From an uncultured Clostridia bacterium (GTDB lineage Bacteria > Bacillota > Clostridia > Peptostreptococcales > Anaerovoracaceae), in assembly GCA_937889655.1 (NCBI GenBank), contig CALBZG010000196.1, positions 1-42,811 of the forward strand: 42,811 nt of DNA, given 5' to 3'. Shown here piece by piece: positions 17,257-25,457 of this stretch; position 1 is the stretch's first letter, and each line of letters opens with the position of its first letter. The position numbers and the translations under genes were made by a program. The notes beneath the pieces were generated by a model. It saw only the letters and a list, made by a program, of their open reading frames with translations, was not told the DNA's origin and made no database searches.

Positions 17257-18156
17257 CTATGCTCGCGGATGGGTTTTATCGTATACGTCCTTGATGCGGT
17301 TTTTAGTCACTGTAAGGAAAACCTGTGTTGCGGCGATATCTTCATGGCCCAGCAGTTCCTGAAGGGACTTGAGATCGGCTCCATTCTGTATCATATGGAC
17401 AGCAAAAGAATTTCGTAGTGTCTGAGGAGTGATTTTATGATCGATCCCTGCTTTAGCGGCATATTCTTTGATGATTTTCCAGAGCCCCTGCCTAGTGATT
17501 CTGTCGCCTGCATAATTTACAAAGAGAGCCTTCTCTTCTTTGCCTTCTTTCTGATTTTTACGAAGCAATTGAGGCCTTGCCTCGTAAACATACTCTTCCA
17601 GTGCAGCTTTAGCCGGTCTTCCCATTGGGACGATCCTTGCCTTGCCATGCTCGCCGTCGCAGGTTATAAAGCCCATTCTCAGGTTGATGTCGTTCAAGTC
17701 GGCTTCGATGATTTCGCTTACACGGATACCTGTCGCGTAAAGCACTTCCAATATAGCCCGATCCCTTATCCCTCTGATAGATCCATCTGGTAGAGATAGT
17801 AGCTTGTCCACCTCGTCAACCGTCAAATACTCCAGATTTTTCCTTTCAATTTTAGGTGGCTTGATGTCCAGCGTTGGATTTTCTTTGATATGCCCTTTCT
17901 CTATCATGAATCTATAAAATGCCCGTAAAGATGCAGCCTTCCGGTTCACGGTGGCTGCTGATTTCCCATCGGATTTTAATTTAAGGATGTAGCCCACGAC
18001 ATCTGTGTTCGTTACTTTTTCAAGACCTTCCACACCGGCTTTATTTATGAAGCCTGAAAACTCCAGCAAATCCCTTTTGTAGGCTTCCAGTGTGTTTTCC
18101 GCTTTGCCTCTTTCGTTTTTCAAACATGCAAAAAAATCCTTCATATACGCGTTCAT
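17257..18156 (-). CDS. XerD-like tyrosine-recombinase family protein lacking the nucleophilic tyrosine
   Basis: A 299-residue protein with the full architecture of XerC/XerD: an N-terminal SAM-like core-binding domain (1-100) and a C-terminal catalytic domain. Aligned with E. coli XerD it keeps R145 (TGIRVSE), K172 (HGKARIVP), R248 and H271 (LLGHED). The first histidine of HxLR is Q245 (PQTLRNSF), and the tyrosine expected at about 279 is F280 (ATQVFLTV). The terminal THPRA tail is typical of XerD. Strand cleavage would need Tyr, so this copy is probably not a canonical recombinase, unless another residue substitutes. ATG at 18156 has GGAG at seven bases. It has its own strong promoter, which argues against a decaying gene. 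Confidence 0.85.
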   Translation of the reverse strand: MNAYMKDFFACLKNERGKAENTLEAYKRDLLEFSGFINKAGVEGLEKVTNTDVVGYILKLKSDGKSAATVNRKAASLRAFYRFMIEKGHIKENPTLDIKPPKIERKNLEYLTVDEVDKLLSLPDGSIRGIRDRAILEVLYATGIRVSEIIEADLNDINLRMGFITCDGEHGKARIVPMGRPAKAALEEYVYEARPQLLRKNQKEGKEEKALFVNYAGDRITRQGLWKIIKEYAAKAGIDHKITPQTLRNSFAVHMIQNGADLKSLQELLGHEDIAATQVFLTVTKNRIKDVYDKTHPRA

Positions 18157-18207
18157 AATCATTCTCCGGTTACCGTTGCCCTTTACCCTTTTGCATGAGC
18201 GAAATGT

Positions 18208-18236
18208 ATTATATACCCAATCCTGCAGGTTGACAA
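18208..18236 (-). promoter_or_regulatory. Promoter of the XerD-like gene
   Basis: TTGTCA (18231-18236) and a perfect TATAAT (18208-18213) with a 17-base spacer on the minus strand, about 50 bases before the start codon. Confidence 0.75.
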
Positions 18237-18289
18237 TATCCCATTGCCTTATCGATTTTTATTTTTTGTCCGAATGTGCCGATACAATG

Positions 18290-18309
18290 AAACAGCCTTA
18301 AGGCTGCTT
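18290..18309 (-). terminator. Weak hairpin at the end of the Nudix gene
   Basis: An eight-base-pair stem (AAGCAGCC / GGCTGTTT with one G-U pair) and TTAA loop straddles the stop codon. Only a poor T-rich stretch follows, so it may be an inefficient terminator or an mRNA 3' end. Confidence 0.4.
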
Positions 18310-18837
18310 TGTTATTTGATAAGCAAGACATATCGCCAGTGCTGTCTTAGCATCCTCGAATTCTCCTGCCATGACTCGATCATATAATTCTTGCAGCGGG
18401 AATTCTTCTATCTCCAAGGCCTCGTTATCGTCAAAATCCGTCTCTCCCGGTTCAAGCCCTGTGCAAAGATATACATGGATCTTCTCTGTACAATATCCGC
18501 AGCTTGAATAATAACCGCCAAGATATTGGATTTTTTCTGCGGTATAGCCGGTTTCTTCCTTCAATTCCCGCCGGCAGGTCATGGCCAGGTCTTCCCCATC
18601 TTCCAGCTTTCCAGCGGGCGCCTCTAAAACAACATGCCCCACCGCGATTCTAAACTGGCTCACCATCACCATTTTACCCTCATCGGTAATTGCCGCCATT
18701 ACGACACCGTCATTGTGCTCAATGATCTCTCTGTAAGAAGTCCCTCCGTTTACGGAAGATACTTTACTCCGCCGCAGTTTCAGTATTCTGCCTGTATAAA
18801 GCACTTCGCTTTCAATGATTTTTTCTTCAAACGTCAT
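18298..18837 (-). CDS. Nudix hydrolase, ADP-ribose pyrophosphatase type
   Basis: A 179-residue protein with a complete Nudix box, GX5EX7REUXEEXGU, at residues 76-98 (starts GKLEDGED, ends RRELKEETGY). The upstream LEAPAG and downstream SSCGYCTEKIHVYLC pattern matches NudF-type ADP-ribose pyrophosphatases, which hydrolyse ADP-ribose to AMP and ribose-5-phosphate. ATG at 18837 has AGGTG upstream; a GTG at 18846 abuts the proC stop and is the alternative. Co-transcription with proB-proC is likely from the zero-length gap, but no functional link is known. Substrate specificity within the family is inferred. Confidence 0.87.
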   Translation of the reverse strand: MTFEEKIIESEVLYTGRILKLRRSKVSSVNGGTSYREIIEHNDGVVMAAITDEGKMVMVSQFRIAVGHVVLEAPAGKLEDGEDLAMTCRRELKEETGYTAEKIQYLGGYYSSCGYCTEKIHVYLCTGLEPGETDFDDNEALEIEEFPLQELYDRVMAGEFEDAKTALAICLAYQITKQP

Positions 18838-18846
18838 GTGGAACAC

Positions 18847-19647
18847 CTACTTTGTCATCGCTTTTGATTTTTCTACAGCCGCCTGGAATCCTTCAGCCAC
18901 GTTCCCCTGGAAACCATTTTCAAAAAGCGCGTTAACCGCTTCAATGGTGGTCCCGCCGGGTGAGCAGACGTTGATGCGCAGCTGCTCCGGAGATATGCCT
19001 GTTTCCAGCACCATCTTCGCCGCCCCCAGGACAGACTGCGCTGCAAAGATCGTAGCTTTTTCCCTGTCCATCCCATTGTTTACCGCCGCATCGATCAATG
19101 CTTCAATATACATATAGGTATATGCCGGTGAACTGCCGCTGACTCCGATCACACAATGTATCAATTCTTCAGAGACTTCTTCCGCACGTCCAATACTGGT
19201 GAATATTTCAAACACAGCCTCTATATCCAGATCGGAGATATTCCTGTTCCTACAGACGGCAACCATGGCTTCCCCCACCATGGCTGGCGTATTAGGCATT
19301 ATTCTAATTATCTTGGCGGTAGCCGGCAAAAATTTTTCCATGAATTCGATGCTTATTCCAGCTGCCATGGATATCAGAATTTTTGTTGGCCCCCACTTAT
19401 TTGCAATCAGCGGCATGACAGCGTCGAATCCATTTGGCTTGATGCCTAGAATGATGATGTCGCACGCATCCACCAAGGTCCCTATGTCATCCGTGGTATT
19501 GACAAGCAGCAGCTCCTGCCAGGTTTTCCTACGCTCCAGATCGCTGTCGCAAACGTAAACATCTTTGCTGAGCACATTGCCTGACTGTATATAGCCTTTT
19601 AGGATCGCACCACCCATATTGCCTGCGCCGATAAACCCGTATTTCAT
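18847..19647 (-). CDS. proC: Pyrroline-5-carboxylate reductase
   Basis: Last step of proline synthesis: NAD(P)H reduction of pyrroline-5-carboxylate. The 266-residue product starts with the dinucleotide-binding MKYGFIGAGNMGGAI and has IIRIMPNTPAMVGE, SGSSPAYTYMYIEAL and the P5C-binding CSPGGTTIEAV near the C terminus. ATG at 19647 follows GAGGAGG. Seven upstream in-frame codons lie before the binding site and were excluded. It starts ten bases after the proB stop, so proB-proC form one unit. Confidence 0.96.
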   Translation of the reverse strand: MKYGFIGAGNMGGAILKGYIQSGNVLSKDVYVCDSDLERRKTWQELLLVNTTDDIGTLVDACDIIILGIKPNGFDAVMPLIANKWGPTKILISMAAGISIEFMEKFLPATAKIIRIMPNTPAMVGEAMVAVCRNRNISDLDIEAVFEIFTSIGRAEEVSEELIHCVIGVSGSSPAYTYMYIEALIDAAVNNGMDREKATIFAAQSVLGAAKMVLETGISPEQLRINVCSPGGTTIEAVNALFENGFQGNVAEGFQAAVEKSKAMTK

Positions 19648-19657
19648 TGGTCCCTCC

Positions 19658-20455
19658 TCATTTCGCAAAAAAAACTGTCCCCGCTTCTTTGCCTTCTCTG
19701 GCCCTTCGGATAATATAGGATCTTTTGCCGTTCAATAATATCATCGGTATCCCGTAACTGTTCACTCTTCTTGCGGCTTCTATTTTCGTCAATATGCCTC
19801 CCGTTCCGAAATCGCTTTTTCCCCTTACATCGATTTCGTCAAGAAGCCCGTCAATGTCCCATACCTCTTCGATCAGTTCAGCTTCATCGTAACGCTTGGG
19901 GTCCTTATCATAAACGCCGTTGATATCCGATAGCACGATGAGGCAGTCAGCGTTCCAGAGATTGGCTGTGAAGGCGCTGAGAGTATCATTGTCGCCAATT
20001 TTTATTTCATCAACAGACACACTGTCATTTTCATTGATAATCGGAACCACGCCCTCATCCAAAAGTGTAAAGAGGGCATTTCTAATGTTGAGCGTTCTGT
20101 TCCGGTCGCTGAAATCCTCTCTGGTCAGAAGGATTTGAGCCACATGCAGATCATAATCGGCAAAGTACTCTTTGTATGCCATCATTAGTTCAACCTGGCC
20201 GATGGCGCATAGGGCCTGCTTATAGTTGATGTCATCTTTACGTGTCCATTTATTGATAGCTCCCACGCCGCAGATGCCAGCCCCAGAAGAGACGATGACC
20301 ACTTGCTTACCGTCTTTGATCAGTTCAGCGGTCTGTTCTGCTATCTCATGGAAAATGCGTTTGTTCACCATGCCCTGGTCATCCGAAAGCACATTGCTTC
20401 CTATTTTGATTACAATTTTTCTGCTATTATTTATTAAACCGCCGATTGATTCCAT
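19658..20455 (-). CDS. proB: Glutamate 5-kinase, single-domain form
   Basis: First step of proline synthesis: phosphorylation of glutamate. The 265-residue product has the amino-acid-kinase core: KIVIKIGSNVL at the N terminus, VSSGAGICG (normally GAI), INENDSVS, FGDND-like IKIGDNDTLSA, and GTGGILTKIEAA. It lacks the C-terminal PUA domain of the 367-residue E. coli enzyme, as in many Firmicutes. ATG at 20455 follows GAGAGGTGG. Its partner proA is transcribed in the opposite direction from the other side of the intergenic region, so the proline pathway is split into two divergent units. Confidence 0.95.
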   Translation of the reverse strand: MESIGGLINNSRKIVIKIGSNVLSDDQGMVNKRIFHEIAEQTAELIKDGKQVVIVSSGAGICGVGAINKWTRKDDINYKQALCAIGQVELMMAYKEYFADYDLHVAQILLTREDFSDRNRTLNIRNALFTLLDEGVVPIINENDSVSVDEIKIGDNDTLSAFTANLWNADCLIVLSDINGVYDKDPKRYDEAELIEEVWDIDGLLDEIDVRGKSDFGTGGILTKIEAARRVNSYGIPMILLNGKRSYIIRRAREGKEAGTVFFAK

Positions 20456-20498
20456 ATAACAAATCCACCTCTCACTCGTTCAAATTAAGACACGGCTT

Positions 20499-20527
20499 AT
20501 ATTATCACATAAAATTTATATGTTCAA
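20499..20527 (-). promoter_or_regulatory. Promoter of proB-proC-Nudix
   Basis: TTGAAC (20522-20527) and TAATAT (20499-20504) with a 17-base spacer on the minus strand. The spacer carries an AT-rich imperfect inverted repeat (CATA...TATG), which could be an operator, though this is weak. Confidence 0.7.
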
Positions 20528-20689
20528 GTGCAGGGAGATCCAAGTCGTTTCAGTATCAGGCAACGGTCTGTTATGTTAATTTTGTATCAATTTGCTTGTC
20601 GTAGTTAATGAGTTTGTCGAAGTCTGCCGGGGATTTGCTGGATTTCGTTAGTGAGTGCTGGTTTTTTGAGTTGAATTTGCTTAATAATA
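20528..20689. other. Intergenic stretch with no recognised gene
   Basis: Between the proB promoter and the predicted small RNA promoter. On the minus strand a 40-odd-codon open stretch reads like coding sequence (it contains PADFDKLINYDKQID and stops at 20573), but it has no start codon, and a stop lies just upstream of it. It may be the relic of a mobile element or gene. I see no other signal. Confidence 0.3.
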
Positions 20690-20718
20690 TTGCATTTTTT
20701 GAGACACTCCTCTATACT
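20690..20718 (+). promoter_or_regulatory. Promoter of the predicted small RNA
   Basis: TTGCAT (20690-20695) and TATACT (20713-20718) with a 17-base spacer on the plus strand. No open reading frame follows before the strong terminator at 20779-20816. Confidence 0.6.
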
Positions 20719-20724
20719 ACATAT

Positions 20725-20816
20725 GTGGTTATCCCCCTGATAACCTCATTAATCTCTAATCCCAATACCCCTTTTGAACAAAATAGAACGCACCCCTGCG
20801 TTCTATTTTGTTTTTT
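20725..20816 (+). ncRNA. Predicted C-rich small RNA of about 92 nt
   Basis: The promoter at 20690-20718 and the perfect terminator at 20779-20816 define an RNA of about 92 bases with no credible ORF. Its 5' part forms a hairpin GGTTATC / GATAACC with loop CCCCT (about 20727-20745). The single-stranded middle has TCCC and ACCCC motifs (about 20758-20771), and the terminator loop is CCCC. C-rich exposed loops are the seed type of Gram-positive small RNAs (for example RsaE and other UCCC-motif RNAs) that pair with Shine-Dalgarno sequences. It could instead be an attenuated leader of the downstream nuclease gene, but that gene has its own -10 box beyond the terminator. Confidence 0.5.
20779..20816 (+). 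terminator. Strong rho-independent terminator, perfect 14-bp stem
   Basis: Arms CAAAATAGAACGCA and TGCGTTCTATTTTG (20779-20792, 20797-20810) with loop CCCC are followed by six Ts on the plus strand. No protein gene precedes it on this strand, which is the main reason to propose a small RNA. Confidence 0.9.
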
Positions 20817-20834
20817 GGGTGCCCATGCTATAAT
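20806..20834 (+). promoter_or_regulatory. Extended -10 promoter of the YprB-like gene and proA
   Basis: TGCTATAAT gives a perfect TATAAT at 20829-20834 with an extended -10 TG. The -35 region (TTTTGT, 20806-20811) is poor and lies in the terminator T-run. The expected transcription start, seven bases after the -10, is 20841, the A of the ATG. Confidence 0.6.
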
Positions 20835-20840
20835 ACACAC

Positions 20841-21845
20841 ATGGAATATATATGTGAAAAATTCGAAACTGAATTATTTAATAACAAATCCTTTGCAATG
20901 TACTTCAGCGATTTCAGGGTCGGGATTCTGGATATCGAAACAACAGGTTTGAGCCCAGCGGCAAACAAAATCATTCTCGGCGGTCTATTGACATTTGATG
21001 CCCCGGGTTCGGCAACGATCGAACAATTCTTTGCGGATAATAAAAGCAAGGAACCGGAGTTGCTGGATGCTTATCTACAGGCAATCAAAAGTCTTGATGT
21101 CGTCATTACTTACAACGGCAAGCATTTTGATATTCCCTTTATCCGTGCACGAAGCATCGAACATGGTTTTCATGCAGACGATCTCCCTTATGATCTGGAT
21201 CTTTATCAACTGATCAGGTTTGCCAGCCCTTTGAAAAGATTATTACCAAACCTGAAACAGTCCACCGTCGAAAATTATATGGGGTTATGGGCTTTAAGAA
21301 AAGATTTGATCAATGGTGCCGAAAGTGTAAATATCTACAACCGGTATCTTCGTACTCATGATCCGGAACTCAAAAAGCAGGTTTTATTGCACAATAGAGA
21401 CGACCTGGCTCAACTATCAAGGCTTCTTCCCGTCATTGAAAAAAGCGATTTACATAAAGGTCTTTATACGATGGGATTCCCGGCGGCCCGGGCCCTTCAT
21501 ATCGAAAATATCGAGTTGGGGAAAAATTATCTTCGTGTAACAGGCAAACAGAGGGGAACTCCGGTAAACTATTACTCTTTCGGCGATCAAACCCGAAACT
21601 GCAGAATATCCTTTGACAGTTCGTCCTCCACTTTTGAAGTCGTGTTCCCCATGTCCCGGCTTCATAATGACGCTTTTATCGATCTTGTTTCACTTGATTT
21701 TAATTTTGAACCGTTGGCCCGCTATGCCACCGAAGAGAGCGGCTATCTTATCACCGAAAGCGCCGGCAAGGTCAATTATATGGAAATAAATCACTTCATT
21801 AAACTTTTTTTAGAAAATATCGTTATGCCAAAGGGGGAAAGATAA
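20841..21845 (+). CDS. YprB-type ribonuclease H-like exonuclease-domain protein
   Basis: A 334-residue protein with an N-terminal DEDD exonuclease fold of the YprB ribonuclease H-like family. DIETTGLSP at 31-39 supplies Asp and Glu, TYNGKHFDIPFI the second motif, and LLHNRDDLAQL the last Asp. The C-terminal 120 residues have no recognisable motif. The cellular substrate is unknown. ATG at 20841 coincides with the expected transcription start and has no ribosome binding site, suggesting a leaderless message. A TTG at 20808 lies before the -10 box, and ATG at 20898 is a later choice without a binding site. It shares one base with proA (TAATG). Confidence 0.82.
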   Translation: MEYICEKFETELFNNKSFAMYFSDFRVGILDIETTGLSPAANKIILGGLLTFDAPGSATIEQFFADNKSKEPELLDAYLQAIKSLDVVITYNGKHFDIPFIRARSIEHGFHADDLPYDLDLYQLIRFASPLKRLLPNLKQSTVENYMGLWALRKDLINGAESVNIYNRYLRTHDPELKKQVLLHNRDDLAQLSRLLPVIEKSDLHKGLYTMGFPAARALHIENIELGKNYLRVTGKQRGTPVNYYSFGDQTRNCRISFDSSSSTFEVVFPMSRLHNDAFIDLVSLDFNFEPLARYATEESGYLITESAGKVNYMEINHFIKLFLENIVMPKGER

Positions 21846-23119
21846 TGGATTACAATCAAATGGCAAAGAAAGTTAAAGAGAGCAGTTTTTTGCTGGGGGC
21901 TACTTCCCTTGAAACCAGGGATCATGCTTTGACAGCGATCAGGAATGCACTGGACGCCTCCAGAGAAATTATTTTTGAAGCCAATAGGACGGATCTTTCG
22001 AAAGCAGCAGCTGACCAGCTTGCGGCGCCTCTGTTCAGCAGGCTGAAATTCGACGGGAACAAACTGGATGATGTTCTGAAGGGCATCACAGATCTGATCC
22101 GCATGCAGGATCCCCTGAATAAAGTCCTTTTAAAGAGACAACTGGATGACGGGCTCACATTGATCAAAACGACCTGCCCAATCGGGACGATCGGGGTTAT
22201 TTTTGAATCCAGGCCTGATGCTCTTGTACAGATTTCATCCCTCTGTATAAAAAGTGGGAATTGTGCCATTTTAAAAGGCGGAAGCGAAGCTCAAAACACT
22301 AATCGTGCGCTATTTGAAGTCATCAGAAAAGCAGGTGTTGAAGCAGGTTTGCCTCAAGGATTTATTACATTAATCGAAAGCCGGGAAGGCGTCGAGGAAT
22401 TATTGAAGTGCGATAAGTACATCGATTTGATCATTCCAAGGGGAAGCAATGCTTTTGTTCGTTATATCCAGGAAAATTCCCGCATACCCGTTATGGGGCA
22501 TTCCGACGGAATCTGCCACATCTATATTGATGAATCGGCATCGATCGAAAAAGCGATCAAAATTGTCATAGACGCCAAGACCCAGTATGTCGCAGCATGT
22601 AATACACTGGAAACTCTGCTTGTGCATAAAGCCGTGGCCCATACATTCCTGCCGCTTCTTTTGGATGCTGTCAAGGGAAAGGTGGCCCTAAGGGGCTGCG
22701 CCGATACCCGAAGGATCATATCCTGCGAGGCTGCTGCTCCGGAGGATTTCGAGACAGAATATCTCGACTACATCTTGTCAGTTAAAATAGTCGAAAATAT
22801 AGATGAGGCAATTAGTCATATAAACAACTATGGTTCCCACCATACAGACAGTATCGTTACCGAAGATTCTGATGCTGCCGGAAAATTCATGTCGCTGGTG
22901 GACTCGGCTGGAGTATATCACAATTGTTCCACACGTTTTGCAGATGGATTCCGTTACGGTTTTGGGGCTGAAGTAGGAATATCAACTGGCAAGCTTCACG
23001 CCAGGGGGCCAGTGGGTCTGGATGGCATCGTCACTTATAAATACAAACTGTACGGCAATGGCCATATTGTTGCGGATTATGCCGACGGCAAGAAGACATT
23101 CAAATTTAAAGATCTTTAA
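21845..23119 (+). CDS. proA: Glutamate-5-semialdehyde dehydrogenase
   Basis: NADPH-dependent reduction of glutamyl-5-phosphate, the second step of proline synthesis. The 424-residue product belongs to the aldehyde dehydrogenase superfamily. The catalytic cysteine is C252 in YVAACNTLETLLV, GVIFESRPDA is at 117-126, and GFGAEVGISTGKLHARGPVGL near the C terminus is diagnostic. ATG at 21845 follows AAGGGGGAAA and overlaps the nuclease gene by one base, so proA translation is probably coupled to it. proB and proC lie on the opposite strand nearby. Confidence 0.97.
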   Translation: MDYNQMAKKVKESSFLLGATSLETRDHALTAIRNALDASREIIFEANRTDLSKAAADQLAAPLFSRLKFDGNKLDDVLKGITDLIRMQDPLNKVLLKRQLDDGLTLIKTTCPIGTIGVIFESRPDALVQISSLCIKSGNCAILKGGSEAQNTNRALFEVIRKAGVEAGLPQGFITLIESREGVEELLKCDKYIDLIIPRGSNAFVRYIQENSRIPVMGHSDGICHIYIDESASIEKAIKIVIDAKTQYVAACNTLETLLVHKAVAHTFLPLLLDAVKGKVALRGCADTRRIISCEAAAPEDFETEYLDYILSVKIVENIDEAISHINNYGSHHTDSIVTEDSDAAGKFMSLVDSAGVYHNCSTRFADGFRYGFGAEVGISTGKLHARGPVGLDGIVTYKYKLYGNGHIVADYADGKKTFKFKDL

Positions 23120-23161
23120 GCGTCTCGGTGTGACGAAATGGATGCCCTGCAAGTTCTTCTT

Positions 23162-24592
23162 CTACTGCATGTTGATGTAGCTGTATTCTGTTGAATTGCA
23201 GGCAGGGTAATCCTCTTTATCCCAGGTGTGGTCCTTGGAGATCACGTCATCTGTTACATTAAAATATTCGTAAGAAATTTCCATGCCCCTGTCCGGCGCC
23301 GGATCATCCCAGGTGACATCCACCATGTACCAATCACCGGCTAATCTTACCATGTTCCATACATGCTCATCATCCCCCGCAAACCCATATACCATTTTTG
23401 TACCTATGCCTAGCTTCGAAATGAGAATATTGAACATTTCGGCATAAGCCTTGCAGCCGCCTTGTTTATGATATATCAGTCCTGAAACCGACATGCTGGG
23501 GTGCTCCAGATCATACTCGGTCAAAGACGAGTCATATTGATAGTGCGTCACCATATAGTCATGGACAGCTTTCTCTTTATCATAAATACCCATGTCAAGT
23601 GTAATAATTTCCGATAGAATTTCATCTAAAACCCCATTAAGATTTTTTGCTTCATTCGTTGCATAAATGCCGGCCAATCCGGGATTTGTTGAAAGCGCCA
23701 AGATCTGTGCATATAAACTGTAAGTCAGTTTAACAGACAACGATCCTGTATTGGCATTGTAGACATAATGCAGACTGTCGATGCCTGTTTCTTCAACGAA
23801 TGGACTTGTAAGAAGTCCTTCGTACAATTCCTTTTCTATGGCCATGGTGATTTCGGGAGCCAGGTCTTTCTCTGCGTTTTTAATAATTTCTATGGCATGG
23901 TCCAATGATTCGGCTTTCATTCCCGGGCTGTATTCCGGGATTGGTTCCAATGCAACAGTTCCCTTGACAGATTCAAACATTCTGACGGCCATTGCCATGG
24001 CTTGTTCCCGCGTCGCAACACCTTTCGGCTTGAAAAAATTACTGCCCGTTCCCTGTATAAAGCCTTTGTATACCATATAATAGACAGACGGCTTGGCATA
24101 AGCGCTTATGTCTCCATCATCGTTAAACAACTCTATGCCTGCAGCCATCAGCCTGCTGCCGCTTATTTTCATATATGTTCTTGCCAGCATGACAGCTGCC
24201 TGTTCCCTTGTTATGCTGGCTTCGGGACTAAAAACGCCCGCGCCTACACCCCGAACGATCCCCAAGGCATAAGCTTTTAAAATATCAATATCCTTCGTAT
24301 CATCGAAAGGCTCAACTGCCGGTAAAGCAGCCGTCTTGCCAGTGGCTTTTTCATAGAGAAGCACTGCCGTCTTGGCATAATCGATTCTACTGATGGGCAC
24401 TGTAAGGTCCTGCCCATCCAGTGTTGAAGGCAGCAATCCATAAGTCTGTGCTTTTGCCTCAATGGGCTTTGCCCATGGCGACACGTAATCAGCGGGAACC
24501 GCCGCAAAGGAAGCAGAAAAAATACTGCTAAAGGTCAAAAAAACTGCGAGCAGGAGCATCAGAAGTCGTTTGGAATCAATTTTCTGCAACAT
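23162..24592 (-). CDS. Exported SLH-domain protein with transglutaminase-like domain
   Basis: A 476-residue protein with a signal peptide (positive start, LLMLLLAVFLTF core, cleavage near ASFA-AVPA). Three S-layer-homology-like repeats span about 35-215, each ending in a TREQA/SRIDYA-type motif, which anchor proteins to cell-wall polysaccharide. A linker follows, then a transglutaminase-like domain at about 340-445. Its Cys-His-Asp triad can be seen in GGCKAYAEMF, EHVWNMV and VDVTWDDP. Such domains act as cysteine proteases or cross-linking enzymes; the substrate is unknown. ATG at 24592 (or GTG at 24595) follows AAAGGA, inside the end of the 4Fe-4S gene, so it belongs to the SCIFF-redox operon. 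It converges on proA. Confidence 0.88.
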   Translation of the reverse strand: MLQKIDSKRLLMLLLAVFLTFSSIFSASFAAVPADYVSPWAKPIEAKAQTYGLLPSTLDGQDLTVPISRIDYAKTAVLLYEKATGKTAALPAVEPFDDTKDIDILKAYALGIVRGVGAGVFSPEASITREQAAVMLARTYMKISGSRLMAAGIELFNDDGDISAYAKPSVYYMVYKGFIQGTGSNFFKPKGVATREQAMAMAVRMFESVKGTVALEPIPEYSPGMKAESLDHAIEIIKNAEKDLAPEITMAIEKELYEGLLTSPFVEETGIDSLHYVYNANTGSLSVKLTYSLYAQILALSTNPGLAGIYATNEAKNLNGVLDEILSEIITLDMGIYDKEKAVHDYMVTHYQYDSSLTEYDLEHPSMSVSGLIYHKQGGCKAYAEMFNILISKLGIGTKMVYGFAGDDEHVWNMVRLAGDWYMVDVTWDDPAPDRGMEISYEYFNVTDDVISKDHTWDKEDYPACNSTEYSYINMQ

Positions 24593-25451
24593 CACTGGAT
24601 TTCCTTTCTACTCTCGCGGGAGCAAGTTTCCTTCTTTTGATAGCGGTCGTCGGGCATCCTCGGATGCATTCTCCGCATCTTATACATTCAACGCTGTTGG
24701 GATTTTTATATACTTCAAGATTAAATTTGCAGACCTGCCGGCATGTTCCGCAGGCGGTGCATTTTTCTTGATCGATTTCATAGCTGTAGAAAGATATCTT
24801 ATTGCAGAGGCCGTATATCGCGCCAAGGGGGCACAAATATCTGCAAAAGGGGCGATATATCACGATCGATAATAATAGTAGGGCGATAAGAATGAACGAC
24901 TTCCAGGCATAAAGCAAACCGGCGGCATCCCGTATGCCATCATTAAGCATGACTAAAGGCCAGCCAGCCATAAAAGTCCCGGAAGGGCAGATATATTTGC
25001 AAAACCATGGATCGCCGGAGCCAAAATCATTTTTTATGAATGCCGGCAAAATTATTACAAATACTGCCAATATTAGATATTTGAGGGATTTTAGATATTT
25101 TTCACCGGCGACCCGTCGTATCTTATGATTGAACGGTATTTTATCCAGCGCATCCTGAACCAATCCAAAGGGGCATAAAAAACCGCAGACAACTCTTCCA
25201 AGAGCTGCTCCAAATAGCATGATAAAGCCTGCGGCATACAGAGAAAAGTTATAATCTCTGTCTGATAGCACCGCCTGCATTGCACCAATCGGACATGATC
25301 CCAAAGCCCCGGGGCAGGAGTAGCAATTCAATCCCGGCACGCATGCAGATTTGGATGCGCCTTTATATATGCCGCCTTCCAGGAATCCCTTATAGTAAGA
25401 GTTGGATAACGCGGCAAAAACGATTTGTATAATCGTTCTTCTCCCGGCCAT
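24576..25451 (-). CDS. Membrane 4Fe-4S ferredoxin-type protein (NapH/CcoG-like)
   Basis: A 291-residue polytopic membrane protein with four or five hydrophobic segments and many cysteines. The N-terminal CVPGLNCYSCPGALGSCP cluster is followed by CGFLCPFG, CKYICPSG and CRYLCPLG, each a C-x3-CP pair at a membrane edge as in the NapH family. Two 4Fe-4S sites near the C terminus are CTACGTCRQVCK and CIRCGECIRGCP. It probably moves electrons between cytoplasmic ferredoxin-like donors and an extracytoplasmic acceptor. With the CXXC microprotein and TlpA gene upstream it forms a triad seen in many Clostridia, which suggests the thioredoxin lipoprotein is the acceptor. ATG at 25451 lies six bases after the microprotein stop. 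Confidence 0.9.
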   Translation of the reverse strand: MAGRRTIIQIVFAALSNSYYKGFLEGGIYKGASKSACVPGLNCYSCPGALGSCPIGAMQAVLSDRDYNFSLYAAGFIMLFGAALGRVVCGFLCPFGLVQDALDKIPFNHKIRRVAGEKYLKSLKYLILAVFVIILPAFIKNDFGSGDPWFCKYICPSGTFMAGWPLVMLNDGIRDAAGLLYAWKSFILIALLLLSIVIYRPFCRYLCPLGAIYGLCNKISFYSYEIDQEKCTACGTCRQVCKFNLEVYKNPNSVECIRCGECIRGCPTTAIKRRKLAPARVERKSSDVAEN

Positions 25452-25457
25452 ATCACA

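Noticed and set aside
20555..20690. Minus-strand open stretch ending PADFDKLINYDKQID... that resembles a transposase tail
   Set aside because: It has no start codon, a stop lies immediately upstream, no inverted repeats flank it, and the likeness is only an impression. At most it is a relic, recorded as such.
23120..23161. Terminator between convergent proA and the SLH gene
   Set aside because: No stem followed by a T-run could be found in the 42 bases on either strand.
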